From Paulinella micropora (Eukaryota; Cercozoa; Imbricatea; Euglyphida): 58,368 bases of DNA. Positions 27,699-35,174 of the stretch are shown here, one piece after another (position 1 is the first letter of the stretch; every line of letters starts with the position of its first letter). The notes below the pieces were generated by a model, which searched no databases, was not told where the DNA came from, and was given only the letters and a program-made list of their open reading frames with translations. The DNA is taken from positions 574,225-632,592 of the forward strand of contig BJOX01000216.1 in assembly GCA_009731375.1 (NCBI GenBank), written 5' to 3'. The translations under genes were made by a program, and so were the position numbers.

Positions 27699-28562
27699 GC
27701 CAACAACTGAGCAAGGCCCGCAGGAGACCTCCTCCTGGCAGTCGCGACTTGCACTACTGCCCGCGACTCAGGTCAACGCGCGACGCAACGCAACCAAAAC
27801 AGACGAGAAGCAGAACAAAGTACCCAAAAAGAAATTCAGCCTGAACAAAAAAGCGGGCAATACGCCCCCGCTCAAGACACTCACGTGCAGGATCTACCCA
27901 AGGACCAAGGATAAGGAAGCTAGACGAGCTTGGCTGCGTAAGGCCTGGCTGATATTTCGGGCAGTCCATACCACTTGGAATGCGGCGGTAGCCTGGCTGA
28001 GAAAAGAGGATGAGCGTTTCCCCTGGCCCAGCGAAGAAGAGCAGCAGCAAGGTCAACCCACGCAGGCTGTTAGTAAGAAGAGGCGGCGCCAAGAAACCAG
28101 GGAGGAAAACCCCAGCAAGCACAAGAGACAAAAAAAAGAGGAGAAGCCGCAGGAGCAGAAAGACAAGGAAGAGAAGGAGGAGACGCCCGAGGAGATCAAG
28201 GCCAGGAAAGCAAAGGAACGCAAAGAACAAAAAGAGCGCCGAGAGCAAAGAAGGGCCGAGAGAGGCGGTAGAATGCATTGCCTCGGCGACTTTGATTTGG
28301 ATACTCTGCGCCTGCGGTTTGTGCAAGAGGACAGTGAATTTGTACAAGCCAGGCCGTGGCTTCTCAACGTGCCATACGACATCCGCGCAGTGGCCATTCG
28401 GGACCTGCAAGCGGCGAGGGCCTCGGCCATCACAAATCTTAGCCAGAAGGGCAAGTTCTTCCACTGGAAGGGAGTCAGCTTCCGCAAGTGGGAGGAGCGT
28501 AGGTCTACGATCGCGATCTCGCACACGGTCTGGGGGCGCCGACGGGGCTTTTTTGCTGGCTT

Positions 28563-28633
28563 TCTGGGACCCGGGGGGCAAGCCCCCCGCGCCCCCCCTT
28601 GCTACCCTTTCAGCCCGCGGCAGCGGGCTGGAC
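28563..28633 (+). repeat. GC double-hairpin insert 2
   Basis: GGGGGGCAAGCCCCCC, GCGCCCCCCCTT spacer, then CAGCCCGC-GGCA-GCGGGCTG. It lies between the RRSTIAI block and RuvC-I of the TnpB-like gene, and the reading frame differs on its two sides. Confidence 0.75.
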
Positions 28634-28905
28634 TCCAGGCGTGCAGTGAGCATTGATCCGGGTGTCAGGAGCTTTCTGACAATGTACCACGCAGATTCTG
28701 GCGCGATAACCGAATGGGGCCGCGGGTCTATTGCACGCGTGTACCGTTTGCAGAAACATATCGACAATCTGCTAAGCAAGGTTTCACTACTAGCTAAGGA
28801 CAGCAGCAAGAAGCGCAACCGCTGGCGCTTACGGCGCGCTATTACTCGAGTCCGTGACAAGATCTACAACATGGTCCAGGACGTGCACAAGAAAGCCGCC
28901 AGATG

Positions 28906-29005
28906 CGGGGGGCGCCGCCCCCCGTGACCCCCCTGCAGCCCGCGCCGGGGGGCATGCCCCCCGCGCCCCCCCCTTTTCTCCATTCCAGCCGGCGCCAGCG
29001 GGGTG
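28906..29005 (+). repeat. GC double-hairpin insert 3
   Basis: GGGGGGCGCCGCCCCCC, then GGGGGGCATGCCCCCCGCG and a degenerate CAGCCGGC-GCCA-GCGGGGTG. It sits exactly where the RuvC-II segment is missing. The same frame resumes afterwards. Confidence 0.7.
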
Positions 29006-29239
29006 GCACAGGCGTGTACGCAATGTGGAGCGCTGTGGAAGGACATCAAGGCTGCCAAAACGTATAGTTGCCAGTGGTGCGCACTCCAACACGGGCGCGA
29101 CATTAACGCCAGTCGCAATATCCTCTTGAGACTGCTGGCCTTGGGTCGTCAGGACTTATATTAGTTGATTAAGGTTCTAAACCTCGCACCAAGACCCTGG
29201 CGTTAGGTCGGGTTTTGGTGCTTTGCTTCGATCGGGGCC

Positions 29240-29480
29240 TCTGAGGAGGGAGGGGGATGTGCCGCGGGCTGCCCTTTCTCTCTCCCAGCTGTAGGAATCT
29301 CTGGGGGGGTTTACCTCCTCAAGATTTCAATCCGATCCGACACGCGTCATGGGGAAATATTAACAAAGTGATATTTACTTTCAGCAAACCCAATAAAACT
29401 GACGGACGCGATGACACTGTGTCAGCAGCTCTTGACTCGCTTGCCAGTCTCTGTAGCCAATAGCATTCTCTAGCCCACTC
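29240..29480 (+). repeat. Dispersed repeat, partner of 41.6 and 42.37 kb
   Basis: ACACGCGTCAT, CTTTCAGCAAACC, GACGGACGCGATGACAC, TGTCAGCAGCTCTTG and CTCGCTTGCCAGTCTCTGTA match blocks at 41621-41690 and 42368-42530 beside the D5-type helicase. Confidence 0.6.
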
Positions 29481-29669
29481 GTGCTTCACTACCCCGCCGC
29501 AGAGCTTGTTTGTTTCATTTGTAAAAATAAAGCAAATTCGACAGTTTGGGGAAAAGGGCGGGGCGTTGAGGGGGAAAAGAGGGGGGTGGGGAGGAGGGGG
29601 GGGGGGGGGGNNNNNNNNNNAGAAAGTCTGGGACAGGGGGAGGAGGGCGCTTGCCCCTCCCCCCTTCCA

Positions 29670-29693
29670 GCCCCGCGTAAGCGGGGCTGGGAA
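29670..29693. repeat. Perfect 10-bp GC hairpin
   Basis: CCAGCCCCGC-GTAA-GCGGGGCTGG, just after a G tract with a 10-N gap. Its tetraloop design matches the second hairpin of the GC inserts in the TnpB-like gene. Confidence 0.65.
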
Positions 29694-30010
29694 CTATAGG
29701 TGCAGAGACTATAAGCTGCGCGAGCTCTTTGAAGGTTGTATGCGCATGACCCATCCCAAAATGAAGATGCAAGTGCTTTCCCTGCAAGTGTGTGAGGTGG
29801 TAGCATCCAGGGTTGCTTGGTCGGCGCTAGCCCCCGAGTAATATCGTTGAGAGAAGAAAAGCATTCGCGGAAAAGAAGCAAACAAAAAAAAGTTTAAGTT
29901 AGACTCGCCGGGGGAGGGGCGAGTCGAAAACGAGCCTAGTTGGTCGAATGGCTGAGGTTTTATTAAAAAAAAGGCACTTTTTGAACTTTTTGGACGGGCA
30001 CTCTTTTGCT
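29693..30010 (+). pseudogene. 5'-truncated copy of the 42.8-kb F-box-like gene
   Basis: Repeats the 3' 200 bp of the gene at 42817-43572 plus about 120 bp of its downstream sequence (through TTTTTGAACTTTTTGGACGGG). The frame continues CRDYKLRELFEGCMRMTH and QVCEVVASRVAWSALAP, then a premature TAA, because one base is missing compared with the original. Loss of the 5' end with retention of 3' flank suggests a segmental or template-switch copy. Confidence 0.75.
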
Positions 30011-30117
30011 GTAGATCAACCCCCCGGCGCTGGTGTGTGTGTGCGTGTGAGGGGGAGGGGACACACGGGTCAGAGAAGAGCGTGCACAGACAAAAAAAAA
30101 AGAGAAAAAGAGTCAGG

Positions 30118-30310
30118 CATGGAGGCACAGCCAGTGAGGTGTGCCTGGGCCCGCTGCGGGAGGGCCGCCGTGGGAGAGCAGGCAGACTACCTCCCTGCGC
30201 GCTGTGGACGGTGCTACGCGGCGGCGTATTGTGGGGCGCAAGTGCCAAGTCTCTGATTGGAAGGCGGCTTGGCGAAGTCATCCGAAGAGTGGCTTATCCA
30301 ATGAAGCGGC
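30118..30310 (+). pseudogene. MYND-type zinc-finger fragment
   Basis: The ATG at 30118 starts MEAQPVRCAWARCGRAAVGE, followed by ARCGRCYAAAYCGAQ. The MYND pattern then requires a shift near 30240 to KCQVSDWKAAWRSHPK. C-x2-C, YC-x2-KCQxxDWKxxWxxH is the MYND protein-interaction finger (chromatin and SMYD-type proteins). The frame ends by running into a fragment of the TnpB-like gene's 5' end at 30276. Only the finger survives. Confidence 0.65.
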
Positions 30311-30365
30311 GCACTCTCTGGGACTAGAAAGCATGGCCCTCCGAGCCGCCCCTACAGCCTACGAC
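30276..30365 (+). repeat. Fragment of the TnpB-like gene 5' end
   Basis: CATCCGAAGAGTGGCTTATC, CACTCTCTGGGACTAGAAAG and CATGGCCCTCCGAGCC match 27452-27530 with a stop codon in place of Gln. Confidence 0.6.
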
Positions 30366-30511
30366 GGCTGAGCAACATGTACATACTCCAAGGCCTGCGC
30401 TGGTGGGCACCTGGATGCCTGAAATGTTTGTTTCGAAGGTAAAAACACACGTAAATATTGTTGGTGCTCTTTTTACGTGTGTTTTTACCTTTGTGGAGTG
30501 AAGGGAACCCA

Positions 30512-30680
30512 ATGATGCAGAGAGAGAGAGAGAGTCCTCGTACCCCCGTACGCGCGAACAAGTGCAGGAGTGGTTGCGAACCGAGCTTGAGGCGCGGGGT
30601 GTGCGCGGCGTGCCCGAGGCCGGTGCCTTCGCTTTTTTTCTGTGGGCGGCAGCGACCCGATCCGCTGCCCGTCCAACTGC
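30512..30680 (+). pseudogene. Internally deleted Sel1 gene derivative
   Basis: Starts ATGATGCAGAGAGAG and encodes PRTREQVQEWLRTELEARGV as in the gene at 46317. At CGCGGCG it jumps to that gene's VPEAGAFAFFL segment (47140), then at GGCAGCG to its ATRSAA segment (47276). Both jumps occur at short identical words, removing about 770 and 100 bp. No Sel1 repeat is complete. Confidence 0.75.
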
Positions 30681-31075
30681 GGTGCGACTTTCCGCCTCGG
30701 GGACAAGACGGTCTTGGCCGACAAGTGCCCCGCTCTCGAGCCGAACCGACGGACGACACGAGCAAGAACCGCCGCCCCAGCTTCGGCAAATGCGGTCTAG
30801 CTCCAGCATCACGTTAAATTCCTGCCAGCGTCCCTTGTCACGCGGGTTTTTGCGCACATCGTGTAGTGATTTCTGTAGAGCCTCAGCCTCTATGCTGCCG
30901 CGCAAGTCGGTGGACCAGACTGGCTCGTCCCAGTCTGGACGTCGGGCGAGTGCATCGACCATGCGGGCGGCTGTCAGAAGGTAGCCTTGTCTAGCGACGA
31001 GCGGGACACAGCACCGATTTCTCTGCCTCCTCTGTCTCGCCAGCATCGAGCTTGCGTTTCTTTGCCGTCGTCGAC
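30680..31075 (-). CDS. Hypothetical protein with basic start, frame broken
   Basis: The ATG at 31075 gives MSTTAKKRKLDAGETEEAEK, with a KKRK nuclear-localisation-like motif, then a stop after 28 codons. A second frame continues plausibly (LLTAARMVDALARRPDWDEP, LRGSIEAEALQKSLHDV, RWQEFNVMLELDRICRSW). A single shift near 31010 would join them. The 3' end runs into antisense of the deleted Sel1 derivative, so the true carboxy end is lost. Family unknown. Confidence 0.4.
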
Positions 31076-31129
31076 ATGAGAAGTCTGCACCAAAATAAAA
31101 ACCGCTCCCCAAGGGGCTGTACAAAAACT

Positions 31130-31555
31130 AGGATGCCACGGAGCCCATGCCGGGGCGCCCCCCCCCCCTCCCTTGCTGTCCCCTACGCTCAAATAGGTTT
31201 TGCACCACCTCTAGTAAGTTATTTGGCTGATAAAAATGCGCGGGAGGCCTTTCAATCCGACGTGCTCTATGCAATTAAGCAAGCTCGAGAGAGATTCAAG
31301 AACCCCAGCTTGCTACCCCTCGGCATAGCGCAAAAGATTTGGCACGTTTGCAATTCTCGCATTGACCAAATAGATGCAAGTGAACGCGAACAAAAAGAGG
31401 TGGGCGTTCATTATTCTCTACCAAACTTGCAGATAAAACCTCAAGACTTACATCTGTCTACTACGCCGTTTATGGTGTTGGTCCGAAAAGACCTCGACGA
31501 ACTACAGTCAAAACTAAGCAAGGTGCATAATTATAACAGTTCCATTGAAATTTAA
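31130..31555 (+). CDS. Hypothetical protein, helical
   Basis: An open frame ending at a TAA embedded in TTTAATAAAAC. The convincing part starts around 31190: NAREAFQSDVLYAIKQARER, IAQKIWHVCNSRIDQIDA, then LVRKDLDELQSKLSKVHNY, predicted helical with a coiled-coil end. The start is uncertain (ATG at 31130, or 31076, which would overlap the divergent gene's ATG). No family recognised. The stop and AATAAA lie in a block shared with 43.77 and 52.07 kb. Confidence 0.45.
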   Translation, partial: RMPRSPCRGAPPPSLAVPYAQIGFAPPLVSYLADKNAREAFQSDVLYAIKQARERFKNPSLLPLGIAQKIWHVCNSRIDQIDASEREQKEVGVHYSLPNLQIKPQDLHLSTTPFMVLVRKDLDELQSKLSKVHNYNSSIEI

Positions 31556-31575
31556 TAAAACAAAAACTCACAAAT

Positions 31576-31793
31576 CTAAACGGAATGAGGGGGGTTAGCA
31601 GGGGGGTAGGGAGAACGGACCGCAAAAGAGTGCTGCCGGTTCCCTGGACGGGCCGCGCGTCGACCACCCGCGGAAGGCCGTGCTTCAAACAGACGCCGGT
31701 CGCGTTGTGTTCTCCACAGCCACAAACTCCGGTGGTCATCATCGCCATGTCGGTTTTCTCGCAACGATAAGCGTTTTTCTTTCTTGAGCACAA
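31576..31793 (-). CDS. Possible small Cys-rich protein
   Basis: Frame with clustered cysteines (CSRKKNAYRCEKTDM, then GVCGCGEHNATGVCLKHG), ATG at 31748 or a non-ATG start at 31793. It could be a short zinc-binding protein. It lies between two better genes and ends in repeat sequence; weak. Confidence 0.25.
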
Positions 31794-31835
31794 ACTGCAA
31801 AATAATTACCACCGCTATTGACTTGTCGCAAGGTC

Positions 31836-33317
31836 TTAACTTCTTTCTGCTCGCAGCTGTTTCTGTCGTCTGGCCTGCCGCCTGATGCTTTCTGCGCTAG
31901 GGTAACGAACACAAGAGATGGTGAGAGGAGGCTGTCGTGAGCTTAGGCCCAGAGCTTGCTGAGCCCGCGCTGGGTCTGACCAAAGGTTAATCGAAACCTT
32001 GAGAGCCACGAGGCGTCGCCCACGGTTTTTAACGCACGCCTCAATTTCCACAAGTACAGTTGTGTCCACTTGGACAGCTAACACCTGCAACTGTTTCAAG
32101 TGAGGGACCTTTGCTAACAACTCCTTGAGTGTGGCACCTTGCAAACAACCAGTAGCTTGCTTGATACAGAGTATATGTAATTTTTCGAGCACAGGCAACT
32201 TTGGCAGACATTTTAGGCTGGGCGTGTCTATTGTTAGGCTGTGCAGATTTGCCAGCAGGTCTGACACAGACGCTGCCTCGCCAAACGTTCCGTAGCATCC
32301 GCGCAAGGTCAAGTGCTTCAGCCCCGCGATGTTCTCGAAAATCACGGGGCTACGAACAGCGCAGAGGTTGAGGCACAGTTCCTGTAAACTCGGCGCTAGG
32401 CGCCAGGTCGAGCGGGCCGTCTCTGGGAGGATGATATCGGCATTTCTTAGCGAGAGCCTGCGGAGCTTTTTGGCACTGTCTAAGTTGTAGAGCCAATGCA
32501 ATAAAGTTTCGGGATGACGACTGAAAGAATGAACGCAGAATAACCGGTTGAAAGCAAGGGTTAGGCTCTCTAAGCGCGTGAAAAGGTCGCCTGGCAGCCA
32601 ATTCTTGAACGTATCATAGCGTTCAAAACGGCTGCTGACATCGTACAGTGCCAGCGACGACAGCCGGGGAGTATTAACAGCATTGAGCCAGTCGGCAGAG
32701 ACCAGCTGCGACAAACTAGCGTCGCACTGTCTCAGCACTAGTTTCCGAAGCGCAGGGAAGGTTAGCCTGGCAGGCTCGATGGAGGCCCCCGACATGTGCG
32801 CGAACGAGAGCTCAAGCTCTTGTAGTTGCGCGCTCACGGGGCTCAGTTCCAAGGACACCTTGGATGCGGACATGTTATGGTACCCAACGTAATAAAAGTC
32901 GGTCTCGTCTGTTAAGCTGAAGGCGCGCAGTGCCCTGCACCGTTTGAGCAAGTCGTTGATTTTGGACAGGCTTAGCTGTGGTAAACATGTTAGTTTGCAC
33001 CGGAGTTTGAGCCCCGCTAGGATATGCGCACGCTGTTGTACGAAACCCTGGGGAGTCAGGGCCGCCTCGTGCTTGCACTCCCATTGTAGCTTCGTGCCGG
33101 GGGTAAAAATGAACTGCCTGTCAAGTGCACAGATCTGTCGGCTAACGTGTTGCAACACGCGCAAGTGCCAGAGCAGATCACCCGTGACGAAACTAGCAAT
33201 GAGCTGCAAGAGGCCCGGGTTAAGCAACACCTTATCTCGCAGCTCGGCCGTCAGAGGGGCTGCCGGGCCGGGCTGGTCTGGCCCAGCTGTTTTTTGTTTT
33301 TTGTTTCGGTGCAGCAT
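31836..33317 (-). CDS. F-box/LRR protein, 493 aa
   Basis: Intact frame. ATG at 33317 (MLHRNKKQK), basic leader, then an F-box-like segment (LLNPGLLQLIASFVTGDLLW, LRVLQHVSRQICALD) at about residues 30-70. It is followed by around twelve LRRs (LQELELSFAHMSGASI, LRKLVLRQCDASLSQLV, LRRLSLRNADIILP, LKHLTLRGCYGTFGE) and a basic tail (RRQARRQKQLRAERS). Codon use is less GC-rich than the 2.5-kb LRR gene. A likely SCF substrate-receptor-type protein; targets unknown. The TATA-like box about 30 nt upstream supports this start. Confidence 0.85.
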   Translation of the reverse strand: MLHRNKKQKTAGPDQPGPAAPLTAELRDKVLLNPGLLQLIASFVTGDLLWHLRVLQHVSRQICALDRQFIFTPGTKLQWECKHEAALTPQGFVQQRAHILAGLKLRCKLTCLPQLSLSKINDLLKRCRALRAFSLTDETDFYYVGYHNMSASKVSLELSPVSAQLQELELSFAHMSGASIEPARLTFPALRKLVLRQCDASLSQLVSADWLNAVNTPRLSSLALYDVSSRFERYDTFKNWLPGDLFTRLESLTLAFNRLFCVHSFSRHPETLLHWLYNLDSAKKLRRLSLRNADIILPETARSTWRLAPSLQELCLNLCAVRSPVIFENIAGLKHLTLRGCYGTFGEAASVSDLLANLHSLTIDTPSLKCLPKLPVLEKLHILCIKQATGCLQGATLKELLAKVPHLKQLQVLAVQVDTTVLVEIEACVKNRGRRLVALKVSINLWSDPARAQQALGLSSRQPPLTISCVRYPSAESIRRQARRQKQLRAERS

Positions 33318-33341
33318 GCAGGCGCTCGCTCGCTTTATCTG

Positions 33342-33354
33342 ATATATATTATAC
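33342..33354 (-). promoter_or_regulatory. TATA-like box
   Basis: On the minus strand TATAATATATATC lies about 25-35 nt before the ATG at 33317. Confidence 0.45.
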
Positions 33355-33589
33355 ACAGATGTATATATCTCCAGCTAAGAAAAGACGGGTGGCAGCAAAA
33401 CAACAACACGGTTAAGTACACACACACGCACACAGGCAAAAAGCAGGGGGAGAAAGCGGCTGGGAGGGAGGAAGGGGGGCGGCGCCCTTTGCCCCCCCCC
33501 CCCCCCCCCCCCCNNNNNNNNNNNNNNNNNNNNNNNNNNNNNNNNNNCCCCCCCCCCCCCATCCTTAATAGTATCTCAAACAGAAACTC

Positions 33590-34834
33590 ATGGCAACCGA
33601 CCCCGCCGCGACGAACCCCCCAAAGCTAGCCGGCGGCTACCAGCATGGCACGGACGTGCCGATGGACGAGGTCAAGGCCGCGCAATGGTACAGGCGGGTG
33701 GCTGAGCAAGGCGATGCCGACGCCCAGTGGATGCTCGCAGCTTGCTACTACCTGGGCACGGGCGTGTCCAAGAACGAAGCCGAGGCCGTGCGCTGGTACA
33801 GCCGGGCGGCCGAGCAAGGCAGCGCCGATGGACAATGGATGCTCGCCTTCTGCTACCAGCACGGCAAGGGCGTGCCACAAGACGAGGCCAAAGCAGCCGA
33901 GTGGTACAGCCGGGCGGCCGAGCAAGGCAGCGCCTATGCACAGCGACGGCTCGCCTTTTGCTACCAGCACGGCACGGGCGTGCCCGAAGATGAAGCCCAA
34001 GCAGCCGCGTGGTACAGGCGGGCGGCCGAACAAGGCGACGCCGAGGCGCAATGGCGGCTCGCCGTCTGCTACCAAGGTGGCATGGGTGTGCCACAGGACG
34101 AGGCCGGGGCCGTGCGTTGGTACAGGCGGGCGGCCGAGCAGGGTAGCTCGGAGGCGCAGTGGCGGCTAGCCGTCTGCTACCACTCGGGTACGGGCGTGCC
34201 GCGGGACGAGGCCGAGGCCGTGCGCTGGTACAGGCGGGCGGCCGAACAAGGTGATGCCGAGGCGCAGTGGCGGCTAGCCGTCTGCTACCACTTGGGCATG
34301 GGTGTGTTCCGGGACGAGGCCAAAGCCGTGCGCTGGTACAGGCGGGCGGCCGAACAAGGCGACGCCGAGGCACAGTGGCGGCTAGCCGTCTGCTACCACT
34401 TGGGGACGGGCGTGCCACAGAACGAGGCCCAAGCCGTGCACTGGTGCAGCCGAGCGGCCGAGCAAGGTAACGCCGAAGCACAGTGGCGGCTCGCCCTCTA
34501 TTATCAACATGGCACGGGCGTGCCGCAGGACGACGCCGAAGCTGTGCAATGGTACAGCCTAGCGGCTGAGCAAGGTAACGCCGAGGCGCAGTGGCGGCTA
34601 GCCGTCTGCTATCAGCACGGCACTGGCGTGCAGCGGAACGAGGCCGCAGCCGTGCAATGGTACATCCTAGCAGCAGAGCAAGGTAGCGCCGAGGCACAGT
34701 GGCGGCTTGCCATCTGCTACCACTCGGGCACAGGCGTGCCACGGGACGAGGCAGAGGCTGTGCAATGGTATATCCTAGCGGCCGAGCAAGGTAACACCAA
34801 GGCGCAGCAGATAGTCGACAACTATTGCAAATAA
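33590..34834 (+). CDS. Sel1-repeat protein, 414 aa
   Basis: Intact. After about 15 residues the protein consists of eleven to twelve 36-residue Sel1-like repeats of the form AAEQGDAEAQWRLAVCY, xxGTGVPxDEAEAVRWYRR. The repeats are very regular at DNA level, which suggests recent expansion by unequal exchange. Sel1 repeats form alpha-alpha superhelices that scaffold protein complexes. In amoeba viruses and bacteria they are often host-interaction proteins; the partner is unknown. The ATG lies 42 nt after the 34-N gap in a C tract, so the promoter is not visible. The stop TAA is part of AAATAAAAAC. Confidence 0.9.
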   Translation: MATDPAATNPPKLAGGYQHGTDVPMDEVKAAQWYRRVAEQGDADAQWMLAACYYLGTGVSKNEAEAVRWYSRAAEQGSADGQWMLAFCYQHGKGVPQDEAKAAEWYSRAAEQGSAYAQRRLAFCYQHGTGVPEDEAQAAAWYRRAAEQGDAEAQWRLAVCYQGGMGVPQDEAGAVRWYRRAAEQGSSEAQWRLAVCYHSGTGVPRDEAEAVRWYRRAAEQGDAEAQWRLAVCYHLGMGVFRDEAKAVRWYRRAAEQGDAEAQWRLAVCYHLGTGVPQNEAQAVHWCSRAAEQGNAEAQWRLALYYQHGTGVPQDDAEAVQWYSLAAEQGNAEAQWRLAVCYQHGTGVQRNEAAAVQWYILAAEQGSAEAQWRLAICYHSGTGVPRDEAEAVQWYILAAEQGNTKAQQIVDNYCK

Positions 34835-34838
34835 AAAC
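34829..34838 (+). terminator. AATAAA overlapping a stop codon
   Basis: The sequence CAAATAAAAACG ends the Sel1 gene. Stop codon and poly(A)-like signal overlap, as at 31553 (TTTAATAAAAC). Confidence 0.35.
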
Positions 34839-34913
34839 GAACAGTCTTGCTGTCAGGCTGAGAACTATGCTCAGGTGTTTTTCTGTAATTTTTCTTTATT
34901 GACTAGAGGTGGT

Positions 34914-35116
34914 TCCAAAAGTTCAGGTCCAGGTTCAGGTTTGGACAACGTCGGGTTCAGCGCGTTGCCCTTTGGCTGGAGCCTGTTAGTGCTGGGTGGA
35001 TCTTGCCGAGACAAGTACGCAAGTGATGTCTTGCGGTACGACGTAGTTGCCAACAGCTGGTCCTACTGTTCCAGTCTGTCCTGGCCCGAAATAAGCTACA
35101 TTTTTAAAAATAAATA
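34914..35116 (+). pseudogene. Kelch-repeat fragment
   Basis: One recognisable Kelch blade: LPFGWSLLVLGGSCRDKYAS, then DVLRYDVVANSWSYCSSL, with the diagnostic GG, Tyr and Trp spacing. No ATG, and it ends after SYIFKNK in AT-rich sequence. Kelch propellers often partner BTB or F-box domains; the rest of the gene is absent. Confidence 0.55.
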
Positions 35117-35174
35117 AATTGAAAATATCATACAACCGATTGAAAGTCTCCTCCCAAAAAAAAAAAGTCTCTGC

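Larger units (their letters stand above)
27464..29164 (+). pseudogene. TnpB/Fanzor-like RNA-guided nuclease, degraded
   Basis: Reads as a TnpB/OrfB-family protein in pieces. A Pro/Lys-rich leader is followed by the typical start (LTCRIYPRTKDKEARRAW, FRAVHTTWNAAVAWLRKE), a Lys/Glu-rich linker, then VPYDIRAVAIRDLQAARAS and FRKWEERRSTIAI. RuvC-I follows after a frame change (SIDPGVRSFLTMY). The zinc ribbon and RuvC-III close it (CTQCG, CQWC, then GRDINASRNILL). The segment with the RuvC-II glutamate, about 60-80 residues, is absent. Three GC-hairpin insertions (27640, 28563, 28906) interrupt it, two at the frame breaks. TnpB proteins are OMEGA-RNA-guided nucleases of IS200/IS605 and IS607 transposons; Fanzors are the eukaryotic and viral relatives. 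No partner transposase is seen. Catalytically dead as it stands. Confidence 0.8.

Noticed and set aside
30507-31124. 266-codon minus-strand frame as one gene
   Set aside because: Its second half is antisense of the deleted Sel1 derivative; only the first part, in two frames, looks coding.
33672-34742. Long antisense frames in the Sel1 genes (also at 46.4-47.9 kb)
   Set aside because: They arise from the GC-rich periodic codons of the Sel1 repeats and give Arg/Ala/Pro-rich low-complexity text.
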